Assembly: GCA_023401925.1 (NCBI GenBank)
Contig: JAEXDA010000071.1
Coordinates: 1 to 64,000 of the forward strand
Source: Bacillota bacterium
GTDB taxonomy: Bacteria; Bacillota; UBA4882; UBA8346
Direction of reading: 5' to 3'
Length of the DNA stretch: 64,000 bases
Of this stretch, positions 26,760 through 35,550 are shown piece by piece. Below the pieces are notes generated by a model. The model saw only the letters and a program-made list of their open reading frames with translations, was not told where the DNA came from and did no database searches. Made by a program: the position numbers and the translations under genes. Every line of letters starts with the position of its first letter. The first letter of the stretch is position 1.

Positions 26760-27266
26760 CTATGAATCGATATATTGACCACTCCAGATAATGCCCCCCG
26801 ATTTATCATAAGACCTGATATGGATTTGGGCTTCCCGAAAAAAGTCCTGATTGCGAAAATGCTGATCATAATATTCTTTCATCATCATTAAGTCTTGCTT
26901 ATATTTTTCAACTTCCAGGGCATACACACGCATCAATAAAAGTCTGTCCAAAGATACTACAAATAGGCTTCCCTCATCGATTGCGTCCTTAAGAAAGAAA
27001 TCGCGATCCAGCAGCGCAATACTTCTCCAGATTTCAAATTTACCGATGACCAAACCTAAATCGCCATAAATATCTTTTCGCTTATCCGGATGTGTTCCGG
27101 AAAGGGCCAGGTAATCTTTATTGGATATTACTAAATCAATATCGGCGCCTGATTTTCTCATTCCGTAATACTCCATAGCCATGCCTCCTATGATGATGGG
27201 CTTCTTAATAAAAGTTAAACCATGGTCGTTTAAACCGGATTCTACTTGTTCGATGACTTGATTCAT
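26760..27266 (-). CDS. Nucleotidyltransferase-like protein
   Basis: 168 aa. The motif G-G-M-A-M-E-Y-Y-G, then K-S-G-A-D-I-D-L-V-I near 28-48, is the GG...DxD signature of the polymerase-beta/AbiEii-type nucleotidyltransferase fold. The remainder is helical (L-E-V-E-K-Y-K-Q-D-L-M-M-M-K-E-Y). Such proteins include antitoxin-linked or aminoglycoside-type transferases, but I cannot name the substrate. It converges with the Uma2 gene, with only 5 bases between stops. Confidence 0.6.
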   Translation of the reverse strand: MNQVIEQVESGLNDHGLTFIKKPIIIGGMAMEYYGMRKSGADIDLVISNKDYLALSGTHPDKRKDIYGDLGLVIGKFEIWRSIALLDRDFFLKDAIDEGSLFVVSLDRLLLMRVYALEVEKYKQDLMMMKEYYDQHFRNQDFFREAQIHIRSYDKSGGIIWSGQYIDS

Positions 27267-27319
27267 GTACAGTCCTCCATGATAATTTAAACCTAACAGG
27301 ATTGCTTCGTTATTGTTTT

Positions 27320-27907
27320 TTATTCAATGATGGTGTAGCTATCCTCATTCACCCAAATCCCTTGCATATCATGGAGTGTAATAAGCTGTAAAGGCAATCT
27401 GCTTTGGGTTTCCATCGTCCATCCTTCATCAAGTTGATTATAATGAACCGCCAGATAAGCTTGGAGATATCCTAAACCCGAGGTAGAGGAATCCAAGGGA
27501 TGATCCAGTGAAATATTGGGGGTCATAATCATGCTACCTGCACTAACCCCTACATAAGTTTTGCCTTGCCTGATCATGGCTTTTATTATGGAATCAAAGC
27601 CGTTTTCTTTAATTCGCGAAAGAAGACGAAGTGTATTCCCGCCGGTGAAGTATATAACATCATAGGATAGTGCTTCAGGTTCGGTCATTTTGTATTCAAA
27701 ATTATATGGATGGAAGTTCGATTCAATAATTCCACATGCCAATAATTCCGTTTTGCATTTCTTCGCATAAAATTTAGCCGTTTCATCAATGGCGGCGGTA
27801 GGTATAAAGAGCACTCCGGCATCTTTTGGAGGTTTCCCCAACAACTCTAAAAATTTGGCGGCGATATTTCTGTTTTGAAAGCCAGCCGATGTCAGTAATA
27901 TTTTCAT
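27320..27907 (-). CDS. Peptidase E-like protein (family S51)
   Basis: 195 aa. The fold is class I glutamine-amidotransferase-like, with the nucleophile serine in G-V-S-A-G-S-M-I near 119-126 and the conserved F-T-G-G-N-T-L-R-L near 83-91. Peptidase E cleaves Asp-X dipeptides. The start is ambiguous between ATG 27907 (M-K-I-L-L-T-S-A-G-F, the usual family start) and ATG 27919; neither has a strong ribosome site. It is divergent from a WYL regulator, which may control it. Confidence 0.8.
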   Translation of the reverse strand: MKILLTSAGFQNRNIAAKFLELLGKPPKDAGVLFIPTAAIDETAKFYAKKCKTELLACGIIESNFHPYNFEYKMTEPEALSYDVIYFTGGNTLRLLSRIKENGFDSIIKAMIRQGKTYVGVSAGSMIMTPNISLDHPLDSSTSGLGYLQAYLAVHYNQLDEGWTMETQSRLPLQLITLHDMQGIWVNEDSYTIIE

Positions 27908-28023
27908 GTTCAAAACCATCTTTTTTAAAAGTTCTTTATTATCATTATACTTTCAAACGTTGACAACATAATGGCAACGTTATAGAATAAGTTTACAAAA
28001 TTTTCTAGTGAAATGAGGATGGG

Positions 28024-28761
28024 ATGAGATTACATCGGTTAATCGCTATCTTGTTGCTAATTGAATCAAGGGGTTGCCTCAAGGCTGGGGAACTGGCGGA
28101 GGCGCTGGAGACTTCAAAACGGACTATTCACCGGGATATTGAAATTTTGTGCGAGGCTGGAATTCCGATAACAGCTATGGCGGGTCCGGCGGGAGGTTTT
28201 TCACTTATGGATGGTTATACGGTGAATATGAAGGAATTCCATTGCGACGAGGTCATTTCATTATATTTAAGCGGCATGGGCCTATTTCCCCAGGAATGTT
28301 CGGAGGCCAGTCTGAACCTGAAAAACGCTCTTTTAAAATTGGAGAAAACGGTTTCCAGTGAATACCGGACGGATATCCAAATTGCCAAAGAACGTTTTTA
28401 TTTTGATCCGGAAGCTTGGTGGAAGGAACGCACCGATTTGCGTTTTCTTGATATACTGCGAAAGGCGTTATGGCGCTCGCAAAAGGTTCAGCTGACTTAT
28501 GCCAATTCCAGTATGGGCAATCACGACGTGAAAACGAGAGTAGTCCGTCCATACGGCTTAATCGTAAAGAATGGCGAATGGTATTTGGTCGCTTACTGTG
28601 AAAAAAGGCAGGATATTCGAGTTTTTAAATGTGAAAGAATCATTCGGGCCGACGGGTTGGATGAACTTTTCCGTATCCCCTCGGATTTTTGCTTGGAGAA
28701 TTTTTGGAAACATTGGCTGGGTCAGTTTAAAGATGCCGTGTCCAATCAGCCCTTATCGTAA
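28024..28761 (+). CDS. HTH-WYL transcriptional regulator (YafY type)
   Basis: 245 aa. An N-terminal winged HTH (L-A-E-A-L-E-T-S-K-R-T-I-H-R-D-I-E-I-L near 24-42) is followed by a G-P-A-G-G-F-S linker and a WYL domain (about 140-225; V-V-R-P-Y-G-L-I-V-K-N-G-E-W-Y-L near 180-195). WYL domains bind small molecules or nucleic acid ligands. The gene is divergent from the peptidase E gene with 116 bases between them, so autoregulation and control of that gene are likely. Confidence 0.88.
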   Translation: MRLHRLIAILLLIESRGCLKAGELAEALETSKRTIHRDIEILCEAGIPITAMAGPAGGFSLMDGYTVNMKEFHCDEVISLYLSGMGLFPQECSEASLNLKNALLKLEKTVSSEYRTDIQIAKERFYFDPEAWWKERTDLRFLDILRKALWRSQKVQLTYANSSMGNHDVKTRVVRPYGLIVKNGEWYLVAYCEKRQDIRVFKCERIIRADGLDELFRIPSDFCLENFWKHWLGQFKDAVSNQPLS

Positions 28762-28838
28762 CTTTATATTGTACTTGTGTGTCCGGGACGGTTTCTACTC
28801 ACCCCTTCAGTAAGCTGGCAGGCAATGGTCGTCCGATT

Positions 28839-28895
28839 GCTTTTCCCCTCCCTTTGACTGTAAGCCCTTATGAATGCTGAAGGGAGGGGAAGAGC
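28839..28895. other. Long 16-bp stem-loop in spacer
   Basis: 28839-28854 pairs with 28880-28895 over 16 positions (one G-U), enclosing a 25-base loop; the inner 12 bp are pure purine/pyrimidine strands (TTCCCCTCCC type). There is no U-tract after it. It lies in the 28762-29069 spacer after the WYL gene. Confidence 0.6.
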
Positions 28896-29012
28896 GATTC
28901 ATATAGCCGATATTCACTTTTTCGCGGTTAAGATAACGGAGTTATTATAAAAAAAGCAAACGTGACAATGGTGAAAGAGATCTTTGGGTAACAATAGCCA
29001 AGTTTAATAAAT

Positions 29013-29055
29013 AAAGGGCATGAGGTTGTTCGACTCCTCTAGCCCTTTGTTTTTT
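29013..29055. terminator. Bidirectional terminator between the WYL regulator and asd
   Basis: AAAGGGC at 29013-29019 pairs with GCCCTTT at 29042-29048, with a further 4 bp (GAGG/CCTC) after a 2x2 internal loop. On the plus strand it is followed by GTTTTTTTAA; on the minus strand by ATTTATTAAAC. It ends asd 22 bases after its stop. Confidence 0.75.
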
Positions 29056-29069
29056 TAAATCCTGTTTGT

Positions 29070-30149
29070 TTACACCAATTTCAAATAATACTTCGCCAAA
29101 TACTCTGCAGTCTGCAGAGCGCCTTTGGCAGCGCCTAACTTGGTGTTATGGGCTAAACATACATATTTAAAACCGTTCTCAAAAAGCGGATCTTTGCGAA
29201 TCCGGCCCACGGTGACGGTCATACCGCCGCCTCGCTCACGATCCATCCGCGGTTGGGGACGGAAGGGATCATCGGTGACTTCAATCAAGTGTTTGGGAGA
29301 ACTGGGTAGACCCAGAGCACAGAAGTCTTTGCCAAATTCCGTCATTACTTTTTTGATTTCTTCCGGGGTGCAAGGTTTTTCCGTCTGCACAAAGGCGCTG
29401 ACCAAGTGGCCGTCAAGTACCGGCACCCGGGTACAGGTGGCTGAGATTCCGAAAGCCGCGGGAACGATAGCATCTCCTACCAACTTACCGAGTATTTTTT
29501 GGGGTTCCATTTCCACCTTCGGCTCTTCACCGGGGATATAAGGGACTACGTTTTCGGTCATATCCATGGCCGAGAGTCCCGGAGTGCGTCCGGCACCGGA
29601 CATGGCTTGCTGGGACACCATAATCACTTGTTTGACTCCGAAGGAATCTAACACCGGTTTTAAGGAAACTGTCAGTCCGGAGATGGTGCAGTTGGACTTG
29701 GGAGCGACGAATCCTTTCCAGCCGCGGTTTTTTCGTTGCACATCCAATAAGTTGGCTTGTTCCATATTGATTCCGCCGATCAGGATTGGGGTATCGTTTT
29801 CAAAACGGAAAGCGGAGGCCGTACTGATGACCGGCGTCGTTTTGGCGAATTTCGGTTCCAGTTCTTTGGCGATCCCTGCGTCAACAGTGGAGAAAATCAT
29901 ATCAACACTGGCCGGATCAAATTCGGCGGCATCTTCGACCATCATTTCCGCTATTTCTTCGGGCATTTCCTCCGGGCACCACCATTTGGAAGCGCCGCTG
30001 GCATCTTTAAGAGCATCACGATATTTTTTACCGGCAGAACGTTCCGAAGCTGCCAGTTTCGTTATTTTAAACCAGGGATGATTTGTTAAACAGACGATCG
30101 CCTGCTGGCCCACGATACCGGTGGCTCCGACAATTGCAATTTTGATCAT
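29070..30149 (-). CDS. asd: Aspartate-semialdehyde dehydrogenase (archaeal/fungal-type branch)
   Basis: 359 aa. It makes aspartate semialdehyde for lysine, diaminopimelate, threonine and methionine. N-terminal Rossmann motif G-A-T-G-I-V-G-Q at 8-15, active-site Cys in P-K-S-N-C-T-I-S-G near 150, and Q-Q-A-M-S-G-A-G-R-T-P-G near 185. The spacing, length and the S-N-C-T-I-S form resemble the archaeal/fungal ASADH branch rather than the usual bacterial one (family memory). GGGGG lies before the ATG; a TGTATAAT -10 lies near 30200-30205 on the minus strand. Confidence 0.92.
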   Translation of the reverse strand: MIKIAIVGATGIVGQQAIVCLTNHPWFKITKLAASERSAGKKYRDALKDASGASKWWCPEEMPEEIAEMMVEDAAEFDPASVDMIFSTVDAGIAKELEPKFAKTTPVISTASAFRFENDTPILIGGINMEQANLLDVQRKNRGWKGFVAPKSNCTISGLTVSLKPVLDSFGVKQVIMVSQQAMSGAGRTPGLSAMDMTENVVPYIPGEEPKVEMEPQKILGKLVGDAIVPAAFGISATCTRVPVLDGHLVSAFVQTEKPCTPEEIKKVMTEFGKDFCALGLPSSPKHLIEVTDDPFRPQPRMDRERGGGMTVTVGRIRKDPLFENGFKYVCLAHNTKLGAAKGALQTAEYLAKYYLKLV

Positions 30150-30652
30150 TGGTCAACCCCCATGAAGCGCGCGTGCGCGTATCAATAAAATTATTAATGA
30201 TTATACACTTTCAGGCCATCAAAATAAAGATCAAAATGCAGGTTTCGTCAAAAGTTTACAAAAGATCGTAGAGGATATTTTGATCTTTTTGAATCGCCAG
30301 CGTTATATTTTGGTGTTGGTTCCGGGGTTTAACGGGCAAATAGTTCCATCCGATTTTAATGGAGAATTTTCGTCGCTTGAGTTCCGTGATTATAAGGGCA
30401 GCATTATGAAGAAAATAATTTTTTTGCGCCTGCCTGTCAAAGAACATTTCGCTCATTCCGGGAAGTTTGACGTTTTAAGACAAGTTCACAGGAACACTCA
30501 AGAATGATTTTTAAAATGAGATCAGCAATGGGAGGATTGGAAAAAAAGATTGTGGTAAAAATAGGCCCAGCGACAAGAGGAAAGGGAGAGGGCCTAAAGT
30601 AGATTCCCATTTCTTCCGATACATAAAAGAAGAACTGGTGAAAAATGGAGCG
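30150..30652. other. Spacer between asd and the CsgG/FlgT-like gene
   Basis: It holds a minus-strand TATAAT (30205-30200) for asd, a CG-rich palindromic tract GCGCGCGTGCGCG at 30167-30179, an 8-bp hairpin AAAAGATC/GATCTTTT near 30257-30285 and a 7-bp hairpin TAGGCCC/GGGCCTA at 30562-30596 ahead of the plus-strand gene. Short open frames here lack ribosome sites and family features. Confidence 0.4.
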
Positions 30653-31483
30653 ATGGTTTTGAAAAAAGGCAGACTTACTTTTTTTGCGACAATCATCTTT
30701 TTGATGGTGCCCACGATGGCCTTGGGAGAGGAAAACCCTCTTGCCACCGCTGTTACTACTCTAACCCGTACGATTACCGACCAATTTGGGGTTATGGAGG
30801 CGAAAGTGGCCGCGGTAGATGGGGACAATATCTATTTAAATGTCGGCAAAAAACAATATGTCAGAGAAGAAACGGAATATGAAATTCTTGCCGAAGGTGA
30901 ACCGGTGAATGATCCGGTAAGACGGACCAAGCTTGGAACTATCCAAAGCCATGTGGCAGATATCCGGATTGTTGCGGTGAGGGATTCCTATTCCATCGGT
31001 CAGGTCATCAATCCGGTGCCCGACTCCAGTCCGATTCCGATTAAGCCAGGGCAACTCGCTATTGAAAAGACCAAACAGTTTTCGATTGCGGTTGTTCAAT
31101 TTGAGTACTTAAATTCGAAGGACATTACCACCCCCCGGGTAGCCCAGGAATTGATGCTGAATGAACTGATCAATTCCCGACGGTTTGCGGTGGCTGAAAG
31201 CGCAACCACGGGCAAGGTCGTTCAGCAGTTATTATCAACCAATACGCCGGGAACAACGCCGGCTACACCGGACACCATCGGGACCGTGCAATTTACTCGC
31301 AATCTCGGAAAGATGTTGGGTGTTGACTATATCCTGTATGGCCAACTAACGGATCATCCCGGCTTTTTGGAGTTACAGTGCCGGGTCCATGATGCCAAAA
31401 CCGGGGTGGGGATAGCCGCCGGGAGCACGCAAATTGTTCCCCAGGTTGTGAATTTGAATCCCTCGCCCGCAGGGACGAATTAG
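30653..31483 (+). CDS. Secreted CsgG/FlgT-like protein
   Basis: 276 aa. Signal peptide near 1-25 (F-F-A-T-I-I-F-L-M-V-P-T-M-A-L-G). Residues 45-120 form a beta-rich FlgT C-terminal-like domain (V-A-A-V-D-G-D-N-I-Y-L-N-V-G, then L-G-T-I-Q). Residues 140-265 resemble the CsgG/LpoB fold (F-S-I-A-V-V-Q-F-E-Y, then L-M-L-N-E-L-I-N-S-R-R-F-A-V-A-E, then L-G-V-D-Y-I-L-Y-G-Q-L). The role is unknown, probably envelope-associated. Start is uncertain among ATG 30653, TTG 30659 and GTG 30638; the GGAG site at about 30645 best fits TTG 30659. The assignment is from fold-like pattern only. Confidence 0.6.
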   Translation: MVLKKGRLTFFATIIFLMVPTMALGEENPLATAVTTLTRTITDQFGVMEAKVAAVDGDNIYLNVGKKQYVREETEYEILAEGEPVNDPVRRTKLGTIQSHVADIRIVAVRDSYSIGQVINPVPDSSPIPIKPGQLAIEKTKQFSIAVVQFEYLNSKDITTPRVAQELMLNELINSRRFAVAESATTGKVVQQLLSTNTPGTTPATPDTIGTVQFTRNLGKMLGVDYILYGQLTDHPGFLELQCRVHDAKTGVGIAAGSTQIVPQVVNLNPSPAGTN

Positions 31484-31586
31484 CCGGTAAAAGACTTCCT
31501 ATCGACAGCCGAAGAAGTCCCCAAAAACGAGGATAGTATTTCCAAACGGCGAATTCGTTCTCATCTGATTTTGGGTGGGGGTTCTT

Positions 31587-32924
31587 GTGAAAAAAATTTT
31601 TTGTATTTTGATAATAGCTATCTTCCTTGGGGCTTGTGTTTATGGCTGGAGCCGCAATGTCGGAAAATTGCCCGAAAAACTCCTTAAGTGGTACCAATCG
31701 ACAACCGGTCTCCTTTCTTCAAGAGCTCCCCAGAAAACAATTAAAAAACCGACCCCTTTCCGTGAGGGTACGAAACCAACGCGGCAAAGTTCACAGTCTG
31801 TGCCTGCTCAGGCTGAGGATCGGCCGGATCCGGTTCCAATGGTAACTCTGGCCGCGGTGGGCGATGTCGATATGCACATGCCGATTGTGAATTCGGCTTT
31901 GAATCCTTCCGATCAAACCTATGATTTTCGGCCGATTTTTAGTGAAATCCGCCCGGAACTGGAAAACGCCGATTTTGCAACCGGAGTGCTGGAAACCCAA
32001 TTGGGAGAGCCCGGTGAAAAGTATACCGGTTATCCGGAATTCCTCTCTCCCCAGGCGATAGCGGATGCTCTAAAGTGGGCCGGACTGAAATTGGTATTTA
32101 CCGCCCACAACCACTCCTTAGATCAAGGGGCCGAGGGCTTGGTGAAAACTTTACGGTATTTGGAAAAAATCGGTTTGCCCTATGCCGGCTGCCGTTATCA
32201 GGAAAAGGGCAAATCTTACCGGATAGTGGATTGCAAAGGGATTCGGCTCGGATTTTTGTCCTATACCTCTTTTACGAACGATCACCCTCTTCCATCCGGC
32301 CGGGAATGGATGGTCAATATAATGGACCGCCAAAAGGCGCTTCAAGAGATTCAAGAAGTGAAAGAGGCTGGAGCGGACTGCATCATCGCGGCTGTGCATA
32401 CCGGAGTGGAATATCAGCGGATACCCTCCAAGGAGCAGCAGGAACTGTGCGATTGGCTGATTCGCTCGGGAGTGGATATCGTTTTAGGAAGCCATGTTCA
32501 CGTGGTGCAGCCTTTGGAAAAACGGAGCGGTTTTGATCCTGTCCGGATGGCGGAGCGGGATGGCTTTGTGGCCTATTCTTTGGGAAACTTTCTCTCCAAT
32601 CAGCGTTGGCGTTATAGTGATTACGGTTTGTTGGTTAAACTTTTGCTGATCAAGAAAAAAGACGGGCCGGGAGTCAGCATCACTCAGGCCGAGTATACGC
32701 CCTTGTGGGTTAATCGATATTTGGAACAGGGGAAGTATCATTACCGGATTATCAGGGTAACCGGCTCCGAGTATCGGGGGAATGATCCAACGGTTGATGA
32801 GGCCGCCCGACAAAGGATGAGGGAGGTTTTTGCTGAAACCCGGGAGTTGATGAATCATTGGGCTCCAGAGAATTCTCCCGAGTTGCAAGATCCCTTTAGT
32901 TCAGCAGGAGTTAAAGGTTTTTAA
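31587..32924 (+). CDS. CapA-family metallophosphatase-fold protein
   Basis: 445 aa. One N-terminal membrane anchor (I-F-C-I-L-I-I-A-I-F-L-G-A-C), a proline-rich linker to about 90, then the PGA_cap domain: V-G-D-V-D-M-H near 98, T-A-H-N-H-S-L-D-Q-G near 172-181, A-A-V-H-T-G-V-E-Y near 267 and V-L-G-S-H-V-H-V-V-Q-P near 296-306. CapA proteins act in poly-gamma-glutamate or other surface polymer metabolism. GTG 31587 is chosen for the GGGTGGGGG site just before it. The 3' end overlaps the convergent TtcA-like gene by 4 bases. Confidence 0.88.
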   Translation: MKKIFCILIIAIFLGACVYGWSRNVGKLPEKLLKWYQSTTGLLSSRAPQKTIKKPTPFREGTKPTRQSSQSVPAQAEDRPDPVPMVTLAAVGDVDMHMPIVNSALNPSDQTYDFRPIFSEIRPELENADFATGVLETQLGEPGEKYTGYPEFLSPQAIADALKWAGLKLVFTAHNHSLDQGAEGLVKTLRYLEKIGLPYAGCRYQEKGKSYRIVDCKGIRLGFLSYTSFTNDHPLPSGREWMVNIMDRQKALQEIQEVKEAGADCIIAAVHTGVEYQRIPSKEQQELCDWLIRSGVDIVLGSHVHVVQPLEKRSGFDPVRMAERDGFVAYSLGNFLSNQRWRYSDYGLLVKLLLIKKKDGPGVSITQAEYTPLWVNRYLEQGKYHYRIIRVTGSEYRGNDPTVDEAARQRMREVFAETRELMNHWAPENSPELQDPFSSAGVKGF

Positions 32925-33718
32925 GGAGCATGGCGGTTTTCTTTTTTTGAAAATTTACGGATTGGGTCATGTTCCATCGCAGCCGGCCAAAGCTCCTGGG
33001 GTTTACCGGATCTCATGGCCGAAGCCAGGTGATGGAATACCGCCCCGTTATTTTGGCAGAGAGAACGGATTAAATTTTTGGTGGCGGCCCGCTGGGTATG
33101 GCCTGCCACTCCGCAAGGAGCCGGAACGGGTTTGAAATGAGTGAGCGGGAGCATCTCAATAATTTCGCTTTCCCGGAAATAGACCAGGGGGCGGATGGAT
33201 GTTAAGCCGGCCCTTTGTAAGTCCGTCCTGGGAAGGAAGGTTTTAATCTGGCCGGAGTAAAGGATGCTCATTAAAAAGGTTTCCACAGCATCGTCGTAAT
33301 GATGAGCCAGAGCGACCCGGTTATAGTTGTTGTTTTTGGCAAAACGGTTCATCGCTCCCCGGCGCAAAAAGGAGCAAGTTGCGCAAGGGCTTTCAGGATT
33401 GGACTCTGAGAAAGCATATTTGGCAATCTCGGTTTTCATGATCTGAAAAGGCACATCAAGGAATTGACAAAACTCGCTTAAGGATTGAAAATCAAAATCG
33501 CCTTCAAAACCGAGGTCGATGGTTAGAGCTCCAAGTTCAAAAGGAATAATCCGGTGTTTTTTCAAGATGCTTAGAGCATATAATAGGAAAGCGCTATCTT
33601 TGCCGCCGGAGAAACCCACCAACACCCGGTCCCCCGGATCGATAAGCTGAAACTCACGAATGGCTCTTAATATTTTTTGGACGGCAGTCTTGGGTAGAGT
33701 TGATTTTTGATTGTCCAT
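32921..33718 (-). CDS. TtcA-like PP-loop tRNA thiolation family protein
   Basis: 265 aa. The PP-loop S-G-G-K-D-S is at 37-42, the cysteine pair C112-x2-C115 and a third cysteine at 202 (A-P-C-G), as in iron-sulfur TtcA enzymes that make 2-thiocytidine in tRNA. H-H-Y-D-D-A-V-E-T is near 139-147. ATG 33718 is chosen because AAAGGTGA sits 5 bases before it; an upstream frame extension overlaps the divergent PspC gene. Other members of this fold modify other tRNAs, so the exact product is open. Confidence 0.85.
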   Translation of the reverse strand: MDNQKSTLPKTAVQKILRAIREFQLIDPGDRVLVGFSGGKDSAFLLYALSILKKHRIIPFELGALTIDLGFEGDFDFQSLSEFCQFLDVPFQIMKTEIAKYAFSESNPESPCATCSFLRRGAMNRFAKNNNYNRVALAHHYDDAVETFLMSILYSGQIKTFLPRTDLQRAGLTSIRPLVYFRESEIIEMLPLTHFKPVPAPCGVAGHTQRAATKNLIRSLCQNNGAVFHHLASAMRSGKPQELWPAAMEHDPIRKFSKKENRHAP

Positions 33719-33779
33719 GAAGTCACCTTTATTTCGTTGTTCAAAATAAGTAATGGATTCATCCATAAAAGGGGTAACC

Positions 33780-33977
33780 ATGATGAAACGTTTATATCGT
33801 TCGCAATCAAAGGTATTGGGTGGTGTTTGTGGCGGTCTTGCCGATTATCTTGATGTTGATCCGGTGCTTATCCGGCTTATTACAGCAATTGCTTTGTTCC
33901 TCACATGTTGTACGATTTTACCGGTTTATCTCATTGCTTGGCTCATTATGCCGGAGAGACCGGCCGGGGTAGAGTGA
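33780..33977 (+). CDS. PspC-domain membrane protein
   Basis: 65 aa. Diagnostic PspC motif K-V-L-G-G-V-C-G-G-L-A-D-Y-L at about 10-23, D-P-V-L-I-R-L near 27, and one hydrophobic segment near 34-58 ending L-I-M-P-E-R-P. It is likely an envelope-stress or phage-shock-type inner-membrane factor. AAAAGGGGT precedes the ATG ATG. The next gene is convergent. Confidence 0.9.
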   Translation: MMKRLYRSQSKVLGGVCGGLADYLDVDPVLIRLITAIALFLTCCTILPVYLIAWLIMPERPAGVE

Positions 33978-34047
33978 GTTCATAATTACCGTAGGTTATT
34001 GCTTGATGTTTAGGAACCAGAACGTTCGTAAGGGCGGCTAAAAATAA

Positions 34048-34088
34048 AAAATTCCGGCGATTTAGATTCCAAGGGGCGCCAGAATTTT
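34048..34088 (-). terminator. Terminator of mbl
   Basis: AAAATTC-c-GGCG at 34048-34059 pairs with CGCC-a-GAATTTT at 34077-34088. Read on the minus strand it is followed by TTTATTTTT, a strong U-tract, 25 bases after the mbl stop. Confidence 0.75.
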
Positions 34089-34112
34089 GGTTTCATCGAC
34101 TTCAATTTGAGA

Positions 34113-35147
34113 TTATATCGAACGGCTGCCGACAATGAGATTATTACGGATGGAGTCAAAACCCTCGTTTTCTAAAATTTTACCGGTTCCCAAAGCCACG
34201 CAGGAAAGAGGATCTTCGGCAAGATGAATCGGAATTCCCGTTTCCTCCGCTAGCAACCGGGTAAATCCGTGTAATAATGATCCGCCGCCGGTCATGACGA
34301 TTCCTTTATCAACGATGTCGGAGGCTAATTCTGGCGGAGTACGTTCCAAAACGGATTTAATTCCATCGATAATGGATGTAATGGGTTCCGATAATGCTTG
34401 GAAAGAATCAGTCGAAGTAAATTTGATGGTTCGGGGTAACCCGGTAACCAAATCGCGGCCGCGAATCTCCACCGATTTTCCTTCCCCTTCGGGGTAAGCC
34501 GAACCGATTCGAATCTTAACATCTTCCGCAGTACGCTCTCCGACCATCATATTATACATCTTTTTGATATAACGGATGATCGCTTCATCGAATTTATCTC
34601 CACCGACACGAAGAGATTCGCTGACTACAATACCACCTAAGGAAATAATTGCAATATCCGTTGTCCCGCCGCCAATGTCCACCACCATATTTCCATTGGC
34701 TTCGGTTATATTGAGTCCGGCACCGATAGCGGCCGCCATGGGTTCTTCGATTAGGTAAGTTTTTTTAGCTCCTGCTTGCATTGCAGCTTCAAGAACTGCT
34801 CTTTTTTCAACACTAGTTACTCCGGAAGGGACGCAAACAACAACTTGAGGCCGGAATAAACGGGGTTTGGGGGACACTCTTTCAATAAAATATTTCAACA
34901 TGGTTTCGGTAATGTCATAGTCGGCAATAACACCATCACGGAGCGGTCTAATCGCTACGATGTTGCCCGGAGTTCGTCCAATCATTTGACGGGCTTCTTC
35001 TCCAACAGCTAAAATTTTATTGTTATCTTTTTGCAGTGCGACGACCGATGGTTCGCGGATGACAATGCCTTGGTTTTTAACATAAACTAATACACTGGCG
35101 GTGCCTAGATCCACGCCGATATCAGTTATTAGATTCCGAAAATTCAA
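34113..35147 (-). CDS. mbl: MreB/Mbl-family actin-like cell-shape protein
   Basis: 344 aa. The actin ATPase motifs are I-G-V-D-L-G-T-A-S near the start, D-I-G-G-G-T-T-D-I-A near 165 and M-T-G-G-G-S-L-L-H-G near 290. It forms the filaments that guide lateral wall synthesis. Linkage to spoIIID identifies it as the Mbl paralogue. Start is TTG 35147, preceded by GGGGGG at 8 bases; upstream residues E-A-S-S-W-G-A-F-F are leader, not Mbl-like. Confidence 0.93.
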   Translation of the reverse strand: MNFRNLITDIGVDLGTASVLVYVKNQGIVIREPSVVALQKDNNKILAVGEEARQMIGRTPGNIVAIRPLRDGVIADYDITETMLKYFIERVSPKPRLFRPQVVVCVPSGVTSVEKRAVLEAAMQAGAKKTYLIEEPMAAAIGAGLNITEANGNMVVDIGGGTTDIAIISLGGIVVSESLRVGGDKFDEAIIRYIKKMYNMMVGERTAEDVKIRIGSAYPEGEGKSVEIRGRDLVTGLPRTIKFTSTDSFQALSEPITSIIDGIKSVLERTPPELASDIVDKGIVMTGGGSLLHGFTRLLAEETGIPIHLAEDPLSCVALGTGKILENEGFDSIRNNLIVGSRSI

Positions 35148-35196
35148 GAAAAAAGCCCCCCAACTAGATGCTTCCAAATTTTACTTAATTTAAGTT

Positions 35197-35487
35197 CTAC
35201 GCTTTTTTTGAATATCCTCCTTTTTTTGTCGTTATTTCAACTTTTGTTTGATATTTCCTTTTTGTAGCTTCGCCGCCCCGAATATGACGTTCGGATTTAT
35301 TAATCTCCAATATCCGTTTTACTTCCACAGCTAAATTATGATTAATATCCGGCAATCTTTCGGTAACATCTTTATGAACCGTGCTTTTGCTGACTCCAAA
35401 AAACCGGGCCGCTTGTCTTACGGTGGCTTGTTGATCGGCTATGTAATGGCTGAGGTCAAGCACTCTTTTTTGAATATAATCCTTCAA
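35197..35487 (-). CDS. spoIIID: Sporulation transcription factor SpoIIID
   Basis: 96 aa. The HTH region R-F-F-G-V-S-K-S-T-V-H-K-D-V-T-E-R-L-P and the basic tail R-H-I-R-G-G-E-A-T-K-R-K-Y are nearly those of Bacillus SpoIIID, the mother-cell regulator that acts with sigma-E. TTG 35487 (L-K-D-Y-I-Q-K-R, like M-H-D-Y-I-K-E-R in Bacillus) is favoured over GTG 35496, which would abut GGAAGG. Confidence 0.95.
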   Translation of the reverse strand: MKDYIQKRVLDLSHYIADQQATVRQAARFFGVSKSTVHKDVTERLPDINHNLAVEVKRILEINKSERHIRGGEATKRKYQTKVEITTKKGGYSKKA

Positions 35488-35550
35488 TCCCCCCACCCTT
35501 CCATGTTTTTATTACATGTATATGGACTGGGAAAGGGGTTTATGATTTAA

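Noticed and set aside
30167..30179. GCGCGCGTGCGCG tract upstream of asd, considered as an operator
   Set aside because: It lies between promoter and start and is only a simple CG alternation; no support for a binding site.
30256..30507. Short frames on both strands in the asd spacer
   Set aside because: No ribosome sites and no conserved features.
31293..31697. Minus-strand frame of 134 codons
   Set aside because: It is antisense to the end of the CsgG/FlgT-like gene and the start of capA, with no ribosome site; a shadow frame.
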